A DNA stretch of 64,000 bases from Cellulomonas uda (GCF_006538705.1 NZ_BJLP01000011.1:1-64000); one strand, 5' to 3'; positions 1 to 10,100 are shown, numbered from the stretch's first letter. Made by a program: numbers and translations. Notes: generated by a model from the sequence alone, not told the origin.

Positions 1-930
1 TCGCGCAACCACGGCGGCAACATCCTGTACCGGATCGCCGCCGGCGCGGACTCGGGTGACCTGCACTGGACCGAGGCACTCATGCGCTCGTTCGACGACC
101 TCGCCGCCGACCCGGCCGCGCCCGCCGGTCCGTTCCAGGCCGTCTCGCTGCACTACTACACGATGTCGGGCTCGTGGGGCGACAAGGGCGACGCCACGGG
201 CTTCAGCACCGACGAGTGGTACACGACGATGGCCAGGGCGCACCGCATGGAGGAGCTGCTCACCCGCCACTCGACGGTGATGGACCGGTACGACCCGCAC
301 CGCAAGGTGGGCCTCGTCGTCGACGAGTGGGGCACCTGGTGGAACGTCGAGAAGGGCACCAACCCCGGCTTCCTGTACCAGCAGAACACGCTGCGCGACG
401 CGCTCGTCGCGTCGACCCACCTCGACGCGTTCCACCGGCACGCGGAGCGGGTCGTGATGGCGAACATCGCGCAGACCGTCAACGTGCTGCAGGCGATGAT
501 CCTGACGGACCCGGACACCGGCGCGCTCGTGCTCACCCCCACGTACCACGTGTTCGCGATGAACGCCGGGCACCACGACGCCGCAGCCCTCGCCGTGCAC
601 CTGCGTGGTGTGCAGACGCGTGTCGTCGACGGGACCGAGCTGCCCCTGGTCTCGGCCTCCGCGTCGGTCAAGGACGACGCCGCACTGGTCTCGCTGTCGA
701 ACCTCGACACGGAGAACGACCGCACGGTCGTGCTCGACCTGCGCGGTCGCGACGTCGTCGGGCACGACGCGCGGGTCCTGACCGCGTCCGCCCTCGACGC
801 GCACAACACGCCGCAGCAGCGCGACGCGGTCGCACCGCGGCCTCACGTCGGCGTGCGGCCGCACGCACGCGGGCTCGAGGTCGACGTCCCCGCCCACTCC
901 TACGTCACCGTCAGCCTGGGCTTGCGCTGA
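1..930 (+). CDS. alpha-L-arabinofuranosidase, GH51 family (C-terminal part, 5' end outside window)
   Basis: The reading frame is open from base 1, so the gene begins upstream and about 309 residues are visible. The text LVVDEWGTW matches the GH51 segment holding the catalytic nucleophile glutamate, and the preceding SLHYYT segment fits the family barrel. The last 100 or so residues fit the C-terminal beta domain. GH51 enzymes release terminal arabinofuranose from arabinan, arabinoxylan and related oligomers and are usually cytoplasmic. The stop codon TGA shares its A with the ATG of the following GH43 gene, so the two are translationally coupled and likely act on the same substrates. No signal peptide can be judged because the start is missing. 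Confidence 0.9.
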   Translation, partial: SRNHGGNILYRIAAGADSGDLHWTEALMRSFDDLAADPAAPAGPFQAVSLHYYTMSGSWGDKGDATGFSTDEWYTTMARAHRMEELLTRHSTVMDRYDPHRKVGLVVDEWGTWWNVEKGTNPGFLYQQNTLRDALVASTHLDAFHRHAERVVMANIAQTVNVLQAMILTDPDTGALVLTPTYHVFAMNAGHHDAAALAVHLRGVQTRVVDGTELPLVSASASVKDDAALVSLSNLDTENDRTVVLDLRGRDVVGHDARVLTASALDAHNTPQQRDAVAPRPHVGVRPHARGLEVDVPAHSYVTVSLGLR

Positions 931-2597
931 TGGGGCCGGGCGACCGGCCGCTCACCGTCGTCAACCCGGTCGTCCTCGCGGACGTCCCCGACCCGGACGT
1001 CGTCCACGACGGTCGGTACTACTACATGGTCAGCACGACCATGTACTTCGCGCCGAGCGTGCCGATCATGCGCTCGGACGACCTGGTGCACTGGTCGATC
1101 GTCGGGTACACCGGCCCGATCCTCGACGACACGGACGCGCTCGCCCTGCGCCACGGCCGCAACGCCTACGGACAGGGCAGCTGGGCCGCGAGCATCAGGT
1201 ACCACGAGGGGACGTACTACGTCTCGGTCGGGAGCCTGACCACCGACATGACGTACGTCTTCGCCACGCCCAGCATCGAGCACGGGCCGTGGACGAGGTC
1301 GGTCCTCGACGGCTACGCCCACGACCAGTCGCTGCTGTTCGACGGCGACGACGTCTTCCTCGTCTACGGCGGGGGAGTGATCGACCTGCGCCGGCTCCGC
1401 CGGGGCGACGACGGGACCTTCGCCTGGGACGGTCCGGCGACGCGGCTCGTCGAGCACGCCGACGTCGACCAGAGCAGCGGGCTGCACGCCGAGGGCGCGC
1501 ACGCGTACAAGATCGCCGGCAGCTACTACGTGTTCATGATCGAGTGGCCGACCGACGGGATCCGCCAGCAGGTCGTGTGGCGCTCGACGTCGTTGACACC
1601 GCAGTCCGAGGGCGGTGACTGGGAGGGCAGGGTCGTCCTCGCCCGGGCCGTGCCGGTCGCGGGGCGACAGGGCGACGGCGTCGCCCAGGGCGGCGTCGTC
1701 CAGGCGCCCGACGGGCAGTGGTACGCGATGCTGTTCCAGGACGAGGGCCCGCTCGGGCGCTCACCCCAGCTCGCGCGCGTGTCCTGGGACGAGGACGGAT
1801 GGCCCGTCTACACGCTCGACGCGGGGACGACCGACCCCGGAGCGGCGACGTCCGTGCGAGCGACCGACCTGCTCGTCTCGGACGACTTCGACAACCGCCC
1901 CACGCCGGCCGGCTACTGGAGCACCGCGGACCCCGGTGCCCTGACGGCGTCGGACGAGAACGCCTGGAACGGCTCGAGCCTCGGGCTGTCCTGGCAGTGG
2001 AACCACAACCCGGACAACCGGTTCTGGTCGCTCACCGACCGGCCCGGCCATCTGCGGCTCACCACCGGCAGCCTCGCGTCGGGCATCCTCGACGCACGCA
2101 ACACGCTCACCCAGCGCACGTACGGTCCGACGAGCGCCGCGGCGATCTCGCTCGACGTCTCCGGCATGAAGGACGGCGACGTCGCCGGCCTGTCCGCCTA
2201 CCAGCAGAAGTACGGGTACGTCGCCGTCGAGATGGCCGACGGCGCGCGCCGGCTCGTGATGCGCCGCGCCGACCGGCAGGGGCACGTCGCCTTCACCAGT
2301 GCGCCCGTGCCCCTGACGGCCGAGACGGTCCTGCTCCGCGTGGATGTGGACTTCCGAGACGCCGCCGACCGCGCCACGTTCGCGTACTCGCTGGACGGCG
2401 CCACCTGGACGCCGATCGGCGACGACCTGGCGATGGAGTACAGCCTCGACCACTTCACCGGGTACCGGTTCGCGATCTTCTGCTACGCCACGGCCGAGAC
2501 CGGTGGGCACGTGGACGTCGACTGGTTCCGCGCCGGCGACGCCATCGTCGCGAGCGCCTCGGACCGCGCGGCTGTCCCCAGCCTCAGCGAGGGGTAG
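930..2597 (+). CDS. glycoside hydrolase family 43 (xylosidase/arabinofuranosidase type)
   Basis: The 555-aa product opens with the GH43 hallmark VPDPDVV near residue 20, which carries the catalytic base aspartate. A DQSLLFDGDD segment near residue 131 fits the pKa-tuning Asp, and AEGAHAYKI near 188 fits the general acid Glu. Residues from about 310 on resemble the concanavalin-like C-terminal domain of GH43 xylosidases. The N-terminal text resembles the GH43_12-like enzymes, but the exact specificity (arabinofuranosidase or xylosidase) cannot be read from sequence. I chose ATG at 930 because it overlaps the GH51 stop (TGATG) and starts directly before the conserved domain; the open frame upstream is only a shadow of GH51. 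There is no signal peptide, so the enzyme is probably cytoplasmic. Its 3' end overlaps the tail of the convergent Doc gene by 14 bases. Confidence 0.92.
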   Translation: MGPGDRPLTVVNPVVLADVPDPDVVHDGRYYYMVSTTMYFAPSVPIMRSDDLVHWSIVGYTGPILDDTDALALRHGRNAYGQGSWAASIRYHEGTYYVSVGSLTTDMTYVFATPSIEHGPWTRSVLDGYAHDQSLLFDGDDVFLVYGGGVIDLRRLRRGDDGTFAWDGPATRLVEHADVDQSSGLHAEGAHAYKIAGSYYVFMIEWPTDGIRQQVVWRSTSLTPQSEGGDWEGRVVLARAVPVAGRQGDGVAQGGVVQAPDGQWYAMLFQDEGPLGRSPQLARVSWDEDGWPVYTLDAGTTDPGAATSVRATDLLVSDDFDNRPTPAGYWSTADPGALTASDENAWNGSSLGLSWQWNHNPDNRFWSLTDRPGHLRLTTGSLASGILDARNTLTQRTYGPTSAAAISLDVSGMKDGDVAGLSAYQQKYGYVAVEMADGARRLVMRRADRQGHVAFTSAPVPLTAETVLLRVDVDFRDAADRATFAYSLDGATWTPIGDDLAMEYSLDHFTGYRFAIFCYATAETGGHVDVDWFRAGDAIVASASDRAAVPSLSEG

Positions 2598-2967
2598 CCC
2601 TCGCCTCCAACCACGACGTGATGGTGGCCAGCTCCGGATGTACGTCGCCCCCGACCTCGCGGACGAACGCGTCGCCGTCCTCGGGGTCGATCGCGAGGTC
2701 GAAGCCGTTGAGCCGGTAGAGCAGGAGGACGAGCAGGATCGACAGTCGTTTGTTCCCGTCGACCAGCGGGTGCGAGCGGTTGATCGCCTCGAGCAGGGCC
2801 GCAGCCTTGGCGTGGATCCCGACGTATGCCTCTGTGCCCCACACGACCTGGGCCGGGCGTTCGATGGCGGAAGCCAGCGCGCCGACGTCCCGGATGTGCA
2901 GCCGCAGCTGCTCGCAGATGTCGAGAGCGTCGGCGAGCTCGGGATAGGCGAGCGGCGTCGAGGTCAT
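2584..2967 (-). CDS. doc: Doc-type toxin (Fic/Doc fold kinase-like)
   Basis: The 127-aa length equals that of phage P1 Doc, and HPLVDGNKR at residues 66-74 is the Fic/Doc active-site motif. Doc proteins phosphorylate EF-Tu and halt translation unless bound by their antitoxin. The start ATG overlaps the antitoxin stop by four bases (ATGA), the usual coupled arrangement with the antitoxin first. The motif lacks the Phe usual after HP (Leu here), which is a tolerated change in the family as far as I know. The 3' end runs 14 bases into the convergent GH43 gene. Toxin assignment is firm; activity is inferred. Confidence 0.88.
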   Translation of the reverse strand: MTSTPLAYPELADALDICEQLRLHIRDVGALASAIERPAQVVWGTEAYVGIHAKAAALLEAINRSHPLVDGNKRLSILLVLLLYRLNGFDLAIDPEDGDAFVREVGGDVHPELATITSWLEARATPR

Positions 2968-3170
2968 CGAGAGAGTCGCTCCAGGAGCTCTCGGTTGCCC
3001 TCGATGAGCTCACCGATGATCACCGTGCGCTCGGCCCGGCGGGTGACGGCCGCAGCGCGGTCCCGGATCGCGAGGACGGTGACGTCGTTCATGGAGCGGT
3101 GCTCGATCTCGGCCTGCTTACGCAGGGCGGCCAATGTCTCCTCGTCGAGGCGCAGGGTGAGCGTGGGCAT
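2964..3170 (-). CDS. antitoxin of the Doc module (ribbon-helix-helix/Phd-like)
   Basis: This 68-aa protein begins TLTLRLDEET, a strand followed by helix typical of ribbon-helix-helix DNA-binding antitoxins, and continues with an acidic/basic helical tail that would wrap the toxin. It precedes doc by a four-base overlap. The start has a good ribosome site (GGAAGGA) about eight bases upstream. It most likely represses its own operon through the repeated AGTG/CACT half sites at 3247-3277. Whether it is closer to Phd or to CopG/Arc-type antitoxins cannot be settled here. Confidence 0.82.
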   Translation of the reverse strand: MPTLTLRLDEETLAALRKQAEIEHRSMNDVTVLAIRDRAAAVTRRAERTVIIGELIEGNRELLERLSR

Positions 3171-3246
3171 GGTGGCGTTCCTTCCTTGCCCTGCCGCCGA
3201 CGTCGTGTGTGCTCCGGCGGTGGGTCCGGCAGGGCGTGGGCCCGGT

Positions 3247-3277
3247 AGTGTCGAAGTGAAGCCACTCTAGTGTCACT
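3247..3277. promoter_or_regulatory. candidate operator array of the toxin-antitoxin operon
   Basis: AGTG or its complement CACT occurs five times in 31 bases (3247, 3255, 3263, 3269, 3274). Two copies form AGTG-AAGC-CACT and two form AGTG-T-CACT. Such repeated palindromic half sites are what a dimeric antitoxin would bind. The array overlaps the last codon of the DUF262 gene. Confidence 0.5.
3264..3269 (-). promoter_or_regulatory. candidate -10 box (TAGAGT) of the antitoxin-doc operon
   Basis: On the minus strand the hexamer TAGAGT fits the TANNNT consensus and lies inside the AGTG/CACT array, as expected for an autorepressed promoter. No clear -35 was identified. The leader to the antitoxin start would be roughly 85 bases. 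Confidence 0.35.
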
Positions 3278-5075
3278 CTGAAGCCACCCGCAATGGGTAT
3301 GGCGTCGAGACGGTTGCACCGATCCGGTTGGGCACGCCGAGCGCCTTCGTGAGTCGATCTCGGAGTTTGCTCTTGCGCAGGTCGAAGAACGCGTCGAACT
3401 CGGTGATGCCCTCCGGCAGCTCGGCGAGGTCGTTGTCGTTGACGTACGTCTGCGCCCTCTGCGGTGTGGGGAACGCCGAAGAAATCCATTCCGCCGGGAG
3501 CATGTCCTGCTTCTCGACGTTCGCGGTGCCCGCCAGCAGTTGGAGGTTCGGCAGCAAGTCGCACAAGTCGATAAAGTGCTCGATCTTGTCCGGGGGCACG
3601 CCGACGGCGGCCAGCTTCTTCCGGGTGAATCTCGATCTCGGGAAGATGTGGTCCTCGTGGAACTGCTTGCTCAGGTCGAGGCCCGGGTAGAGTACGGACA
3701 GGACCGAGAACGTGCGCTGGCCGCCGTACTTGAGGTTGAGCAGCTCGTCGATCTCCGACGCTTCGAATGACAGCGCCTTCCCGGCAGATGCCATTGCGGC
3801 TTCAACCTCAGCAACGGGGAACCCTCCCGCGGCGTGGACTGATAGGACCTCGCGGATGCGCGTGAGCAGCGTGTCCAGTCCGGAACCCCAGACCCCGCGC
3901 TTGATCAGCGACCGCGTCACCCAGCCGTGCACGGCGAGGCGATCGGGGGCGTGCTTGGTCGCGTCGAGATAGCCGTCGCCGACACCGCGACGATGCAGGT
4001 AGTACGCGAGCGGGATGATCACGCTGCTTGCCGTGAGGTTGCGCTCGTTGTAGCCGAACTGCTGCAGCAGGGTGGCCGCGCGCAGGAGGGCTGAGCGGGT
4101 AGCAGGCCACACCGCTTCGACTGCGGCCATGTTTGCCTGTGTGAAGTTCGAGACTTTGAACCGGAGGTCGACGCCCGCGATCGCCAGGGCGGACTTCAGC
4201 ACGAGGTCCTTGGTGAACGCGAACTGACGTCCGGCGTTGGTGTTGATCTCGCTGACCAGGGAGCGGACTTCTTCGCGTGCGTCGAGGTCCTTCCACTGGT
4301 TGGTCGCCATCGATAGCAGCAGGTCGGAGTAGGACAGCGGCGTGCCGCCGCTATTCACTCGGACGAAGATCTCCAAGACCTTGTCGGGGTCTTGGTCCGT
4401 GACCAGGAAGTAGTTCATCGGCTTGAGCACGCGGACGGCCTCGTACAAGTCGTAGAGGCGCTGGAAGGCCGATGTGGAGTTCGCGATGCCGCGTGAGTCA
4501 AGCTCGTGCATGATCGCGGGACCGGAGTTCGCGAGGTCGAGCACGGCACCGACGCGGAACCAGACATGCGGCTCACCTTCGTTCGGCGCAGCTTCCTTGT
4601 CGGTGAAGAACTGCAGGTCGTACCGCAGGCCCAACTCCTCATCCTGGGGATCGTTGGCAATGTTGAGGTAGAGCCGCTTGACCGGGAAGGCATCGGGGCT
4701 GCTCCACCACGCGTACTTCTTCTTCTCCGCGAAGCTGCCGTACAGCGCGATGTTGAGCGACGTGAGGCGCTGCTGCCCGTCGAGCACGGCGACGGTCCCC
4801 GCGCCGGCCGGCACCGTCGCCTTGCCGGCGTATGGGTTGTCTCGCTCGTGGAAGTGGGTCAGGAACTCGTAGAAGGTGTACGACTGCGCCGTCTGCGGTT
4901 GGACTTCCCACAGCAGGAACGACCCAACCGGGTACCCGCGCATGAGGCTGTCGACGAGCCGGATGATCTGCTGCGGGCCCCAGACGAACTCGCGCTGGAT
5001 CGCCGGCATGAGGTACTCGTGCTTGTGGATCGACGTCAGCATCTCTTCGATGCTCTTGGGCGTCTGGAACGCCAT
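3273..5075 (-). CDS. DUF262 plus C-terminal HNH (DUF1524) protein, GmrSD-like
   Basis: The N-terminal half is a DUF262 (ParB/sulfiredoxin-like) domain with the diagnostic VLDGQQRLTS near residue 100. The C-terminal part has EDHIFPRSRF near residue 475 followed by NLQLLAGTANVEKQ near 510, the His-Asn-Asn layout of the DUF1524 HNH nuclease. Fused DUF262-DUF1524 proteins include GmrSD-type type IV restriction enzymes and SspE, which use nucleotide binding to sense modified DNA and nick or cut it. A longer frame begins at ATG 5099, but that start has no ribosome site, whereas ATG 5075 follows GAAGGGA. It is third in a helicase, helicase, nuclease run and probably works with them. The cellular trigger is unknown. 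Confidence 0.88.
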   Translation of the reverse strand: MAFQTPKSIEEMLTSIHKHEYLMPAIQREFVWGPQQIIRLVDSLMRGYPVGSFLLWEVQPQTAQSYTFYEFLTHFHERDNPYAGKATVPAGAGTVAVLDGQQRLTSLNIALYGSFAEKKKYAWWSSPDAFPVKRLYLNIANDPQDEELGLRYDLQFFTDKEAAPNEGEPHVWFRVGAVLDLANSGPAIMHELDSRGIANSTSAFQRLYDLYEAVRVLKPMNYFLVTDQDPDKVLEIFVRVNSGGTPLSYSDLLLSMATNQWKDLDAREEVRSLVSEINTNAGRQFAFTKDLVLKSALAIAGVDLRFKVSNFTQANMAAVEAVWPATRSALLRAATLLQQFGYNERNLTASSVIIPLAYYLHRRGVGDGYLDATKHAPDRLAVHGWVTRSLIKRGVWGSGLDTLLTRIREVLSVHAAGGFPVAEVEAAMASAGKALSFEASEIDELLNLKYGGQRTFSVLSVLYPGLDLSKQFHEDHIFPRSRFTRKKLAAVGVPPDKIEHFIDLCDLLPNLQLLAGTANVEKQDMLPAEWISSAFPTPQRAQTYVNDNDLAELPEGITEFDAFFDLRKSKLRDRLTKALGVPNRIGATVSTPYPLRVASE

Positions 5076-5124
5076 CCCCTGTTCCCTTCGTCGTGCCATG
5101 ACTGACTATCGCGGTGGGCGACGC

Positions 5125-7116
5125 CTATCTCCGTCGTCCTCGCAGTTCCTCGGGCAGTGGCTTCTGATGGACGATTACGAGTTCCCGGTTCGGTCGCGTC
5201 AGCGCGGTGTAGAGCTGGCCTTGCCGCCCTAAGTTCGGCGGGAAGGCCCATGGCTCGACGACGACGACTCCATCGAACTCCAGCCCGCGCGCGTGGTCCG
5301 GGTCGATGACCGTCAGCATTCGGCTGTCGCGCCGCCACCTGGTCACATCGGCACGGTCGGCGATCCAGCCGCGAGCGCGCAGTTCCTCGCGGGTGGGCTC
5401 TGGGTCGGTGTCGATGATCGCCACCGTCCCGTGCGGATGCCGGTCGAGCAGGCCGGACGCCTGGGCGACGGCTTCTGGCGACAGTGTCTTGGTCGTCACC
5501 ACGAGCGGCTCTGGGCCCTCGTTCTGCAGCGACGCCAACTCGCGCTCAGTCTTCGGAAGCAGCTTGTTGGCGAACTGGATGATCGGTCGGGTCGAGCGGT
5601 AGCCGCGCTGCAGCCGCACGAGCGGCAGGTCCTCGTCCTCGATCGCGAGCGCCGCCGCGACGTTCTTCCAACTGCCTTCGGTGTGATCCGAGCGGCGCTG
5701 GTTCAAGTCGCCCAATAGCGTCCAGTATCCGCCGGCGTTGATCTCGGTCAGTACGGCCCACTCGAGGGGATGCACGTCCTGAGCTTCGTCGACGATCACA
5801 TGTCCGATGCCCTGCAGTGCGCGCAACGGCTGGACCTGGCCGCCGATATAGGCGAGCAGGGGCTGGAGAGAACGGTCATCCTGGGCGTCGCGAAAGCGTG
5901 GCAAGCGTCGCAGGTACTCGCGCCATTCGTGCTCGGTCGTGAGGGGGCGGTCGCCGCCGTTGACGCGAAGCGTCTCGTAGACGTGTTCGACGGCGTCCCG
6001 CAGCTTGGCGTATTTGGGCCGACCCGCGCTCGTGATTCGACGCCAGGCCTTGAATGCGAAGTCGGCCAGTTCCTGGCTGACGTCTTGCCAGGAGTAAGAA
6101 GGCGGTCCCCAGACGCGATTCTCCGAGCGTCCGGTGAGTTGTTCGAGGAGTTCCTGAAGTGACACGACGATCAGGTCTCGAGTTGCGGGCGCAAGCCGCT
6201 CTAGCAGGTGCGCGACGTGGTGCGAGTACTGCCTGGACGGGCCGACGAGCATCACCTTTCCTTCGGGCTTGTCCTGATCCTCGATCGCAGGGCTGACGAG
6301 GAACGCTGCGCGATGGGCCGCGATGATCGTCTTGCCGGTGCCGGGTTGCCCTTCGATGATGCAGTTCGTGCGACCCGGCGCTGCGACGACTTCGTACTGG
6401 TCGGGCTGCAGGGTGGAGAGTACCGACGCGAGTTGGTCGCTCCGTGGCGCAGCTAGGCGCGCGTGAAGCAAGTCGGCCGCCCTAAGCCCGTCCTTCTCGG
6501 GGCTGCCCGGCCCCTTGGCAGACGCTGCCTTCACGGGTTCCGGACCCAGGGGCTGCGTTTTTGCAGCATCGGACTTGCCCGGCGCGGATTGGGCCGCAGG
6601 TTTCGTCGACAGGCTGCGCCCGGTTGTGGGCAGCACCGCCCGGGTCGGCGCCGCCGGAATACTGAGGACGCGCCGCCGGAACGGGACACCCGGCGGGTCG
6701 TCAACGATCGCCTCGTCGTAGAACTCCGAGATGCCGCCGTTCCTGTGGGCGTACGTGCGGATGACCGCGACCCGTTCGCACAGCGGGTGGTGGGTGCTGC
6801 CCCGGAAGAACGTGCACGCGACTCGCGCGGACCAATGAAAAACCTCGACGCCGTCGAGCTCGTAGTGGCCGTCCCCGATGTAGAAGTCCGACCGGCCGTC
6901 CAGGTGCTCCGGGTCGGGCCCGACAAGGGCGACTCGACCCACGAACTGCCCGAATCCTCCGACGGGGAGCTTGACCTGGCCTGTCCCGGTCCACAGCGTG
7001 TTGCGCGCGCCCTGAGTAGGGATCGGCATGCGGGCTCGACGATCCATCGCCTCCTTGTACTGGTTCTCGGCAGCGCGCTCGTCGGCGAGCTCCTGGGCGT
7101 GAGGGTCACTCGCCAT
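5125..7116 (-). CDS. HelD-like UvrD/Rep-family ATPase
   Basis: The 663-aa product has a Walker A EGQPGTGKTIIAAHRAAFLV near residue 255, DEAQD (motif II) near 440, a RGYRST motif IV-like segment and the C-terminal QLYTALTRPNRELVIVH (motif VI). The region after residue 70, with FYIGDG followed by VFHWSARVACTFFR, matches the HelD pattern of a YIG strand and a VDWRAP-FY strand. HelD proteins are RNA polymerase-associated ATPases with a long N-terminal coiled coil; here only about 30 residues precede the conserved part, so that coil is nearly absent. The ATG lies within the end of the SNF2 gene (11-base overlap). It may have been adapted to a defence complex; a general UvrD-like role cannot be excluded. 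Confidence 0.85.
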   Translation of the reverse strand: MASDPHAQELADERAAENQYKEAMDRRARMPIPTQGARNTLWTGTGQVKLPVGGFGQFVGRVALVGPDPEHLDGRSDFYIGDGHYELDGVEVFHWSARVACTFFRGSTHHPLCERVAVIRTYAHRNGGISEFYDEAIVDDPPGVPFRRRVLSIPAAPTRAVLPTTGRSLSTKPAAQSAPGKSDAAKTQPLGPEPVKAASAKGPGSPEKDGLRAADLLHARLAAPRSDQLASVLSTLQPDQYEVVAAPGRTNCIIEGQPGTGKTIIAAHRAAFLVSPAIEDQDKPEGKVMLVGPSRQYSHHVAHLLERLAPATRDLIVVSLQELLEQLTGRSENRVWGPPSYSWQDVSQELADFAFKAWRRITSAGRPKYAKLRDAVEHVYETLRVNGGDRPLTTEHEWREYLRRLPRFRDAQDDRSLQPLLAYIGGQVQPLRALQGIGHVIVDEAQDVHPLEWAVLTEINAGGYWTLLGDLNQRRSDHTEGSWKNVAAALAIEDEDLPLVRLQRGYRSTRPIIQFANKLLPKTERELASLQNEGPEPLVVTTKTLSPEAVAQASGLLDRHPHGTVAIIDTDPEPTREELRARGWIADRADVTRWRRDSRMLTVIDPDHARGLEFDGVVVVEPWAFPPNLGRQGQLYTALTRPNRELVIVHQKPLPEELRGRRR

Positions 7117-10100
7117 CGCTGACCTCCAGAAGGCAGACCGCGAGTGGCTCCAGCCGGATCTCGGGGTGGGCTTGCGCCTCGAGGTCCGCGAGGAGCGCGG
7201 CGTGTCGCTCGGTGGCGCGTGCTCGCTGGCTCTCGAACAGTCGAATCGCGGAGGCGTGACGGCCGCGCGAGCGGGCCGTGCGGATGCGCTGCTCGATGGT
7301 GCGTACGCGACGGTCGTACTGGTCGGAGAGAACCACCTTGCGCGCCTCGGAGAGCGCGCGAGCCTCGGCGTCCCGCCGGGCCTGCTCCCGGTCGTGTCGG
7401 ATGTCGAGCAGATCGCGGGCGCGTGAGGCCGGCCTGACCAGGTCCTCGGGTGTTGCCGGCTCTCTGCCCTGTTCGAGCGCGCCCTTCGCGAGACCGGCCA
7501 AGACTAGGTCGACAACCTCCGTCGGAGCTTGGCGACCGGTCAGGTCAACGGCCGTGCCCCAGATCTCGTCTCCTCCCCGCGAGGCGGCGAGGGCCTGGCT
7601 GAGCACGACCACGTAGGTCCCCGCCGGCGCGACCGCCTCGCGGTCGACGATCCGGATGCTCGCGAATCGTGCTTGCCGGTGCCCGGGGACGTCCACTGCT
7701 GACATCACCAGCGGGCTGGTGGCGGTGAGCAGATCGCCCCCGCCGGTGCGGGCCCGTTCCTGGTCGAGGACGAACGTCAGTGGAAGTTCGTTGCGAAGGC
7801 CCGCGGTGAGCGGTTCGAGTTCGGCGCGCGACCGGCGACCGGAACGCGCGAGCTGGTCGAGGCGTTCGGCCATCGCGGGGTTCCCGCGCAAGGTCAGCGC
7901 CTGCCCGTCGGCGGTGAAGGCCACGCCTTCGGCGCCGTCCGTCTTGGCCCAGTCGTCGAGCAGCAGGCCGAGCTCGCGCTGTCCGACGTAGCGCCCGGTC
8001 CGGATGAGGTCGTCCTCGAGCCCCGAGACGTCCACGTCGTTGCTGACCATGAGCGCCGAGGATGCATCCGCGACCTCGCGCAGTCCGGCACGCTGGTTCT
8101 CGATCGCTTCGAGAACTCGCTGTACCTTCCGCTCGCGCTCGTCCTCGGTCAGGTCGAAGTCGAAGGCCGCTCGAAGCGCGGGCATCTGCGACTCGATGAT
8201 CGGTTCGAGCGCTCCGATCGAGGACTCGAAGATCTTGATGCGTTCGAGCACTCGGATGAGGATCCGCTCGTCGATGGTCGCCTCGTTGTAGAAGTTGACG
8301 ACGAGGATCTTCTCCTCGGGCTGCCCGATGCGGTCGATGCGACCGATGCGCTGCTCGATCTCCATCGGGTTCCACGGAAGGTCGTAGTTGATCACCGCCG
8401 AGCAGAACTCGAAGTCCAGACCTTCGCTGGCCACCCGGTTGGCGAGCACGACGTCGTACTCACCTCGGCGGAACGCCGCCATGATGCGACGTCGCTCATC
8501 CCGGCGGACGCCTCCGTGCATGATCGCGACCCTCATGTGTGGCGCGAGCCGGTCTCGCAGGTAGGCGAGCGTCGGCTTGGAGAACGTGAACAGCAGGGCG
8601 CGGCGGCCTTCGTCGACGAGCGAGGTCAGGATCGGCAGCAGGAGGTCGAACTTGGAGTCGACCTCAGGTGCCAGCGCTTTCGCCGCGGCGATGAGTGCGG
8701 CGTGCGGATCCACCTGGACGGCCTGACCGTCGGCGTCGGCGTCGACGATTGCTCCGAATCCGACGGGGTCCAGCACGGCCTTACGCGCCATGGGCAGGCA
8801 CGCGCTCGCGAGGCGCAGCGGCATCTGCATCGCGAAGTAGACGGGCATGCCGACGGCATTGGCACGAGCCCGACACCAGGCCACGTACTCGTCGTAGAAG
8901 GCGGCCTCTTCGGGTGTCCACGTCACCTCGCCCGCCCGGGGTTCGCGGATTGCCTTCCGCTCGTCGACCTCGGCTTTCTTGGTGCGGGTGATAACGGTGG
9001 ACAGCGAGTTCAAGTCGGCCAGGTGCCGTCGCGCCTCCACGACGTCCGCAGGCGACATCTCTTCCTTCTCGAGCACCTTGCGCAGGAGCGGCACATCGGG
9101 CCGACGTGCGAGCACCATGCCGTAGGTGCTGTCGCCGAGGCGGGCGAGCGCCTCCACCCGGTCGGCGGCGGTTGATGTCGGGTCGTTCAACAGCGTCCCG
9201 ATGCGATGCAGGACGGCGTTCGGCTCGAGGCGAAGCTGGAGGTCCGCGAGGTCGTCGTAGTCCTCCGGTGCGAGCAGCTCGAGCAGGTTGAGCAGGTCTT
9301 CCTGTCGGAGGTTGATCGGCGTCGCGGTGAGGAACACCAAGGAGTCAGCCCACTCGGCGAGCTGCGTGCCAAGCTCGTAGCTCTTCGTGTTCGAGTTTCG
9401 CATCGAGTGCGCCTCGTCGACGATGACGAGATCGAACGCGGGCGGTGTCGTCGCCAGCTCGGCGAGACCACTCCAGGTGCGCAGACGTTCGAGGGTGCAG
9501 ATGTACGACTGTCGCTTGGGAAGCCGCCCTTCCCGGAAGCGCTCGAGGAAGCTGGTCAGGCCGGCGGTGTCCAGCTCGGTCAGGTCGAAGCCGAACCGCT
9601 CCTCCATCTCCTCCTTCCACTTGCCCAGCAGCGAGGACGGGCAGACGACGAGGACGCGATCGGCCTCGCGTCGAGCCTCCAGTTCTGTCCAGATCAGTCC
9701 TGCCTCGATGGTCTTGCCGAGTCCGACCTCGTCCGCGACGAGGAGCCGCGCCTTGCCCGTCTGCAGCAGTTTGAGCACGGGCTTGAACTGGTACGGACGG
9801 AACGTGGTCCGGGTCGCGCGGAACGAGTAGAGGGTGTCCGCGAACCTGCCGCGGAGCTTGCTGCGGGTCAGCGTCGCCCCGAAGCGCTCGACGGACGCCG
9901 CGCTGCCCCTGACCCAGGTCACGGGGTCGTCGTTCTGAGGCACCGCAGCAAGCTTGCTCTCGAGGACTTGCTCTGACCGCCCGCCGTGGAAGACCGCGTA
10001 ATTCCACTGCCCGCCGACGAAGCGTCGGCGCCGAATGATGACGTCGACACCGCCGGGCACGGTGATCGCGGACTCTTGCACCGAGAACTTGGGCTTGGGA

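Noticed and set aside
174-929. In-frame extension of the GH43 reading frame into the GH51 gene
   Set aside because: The added text is Arg/Pro-rich shadow sequence, and GH43 proteins begin near the NPVVLADVPDPD segment.
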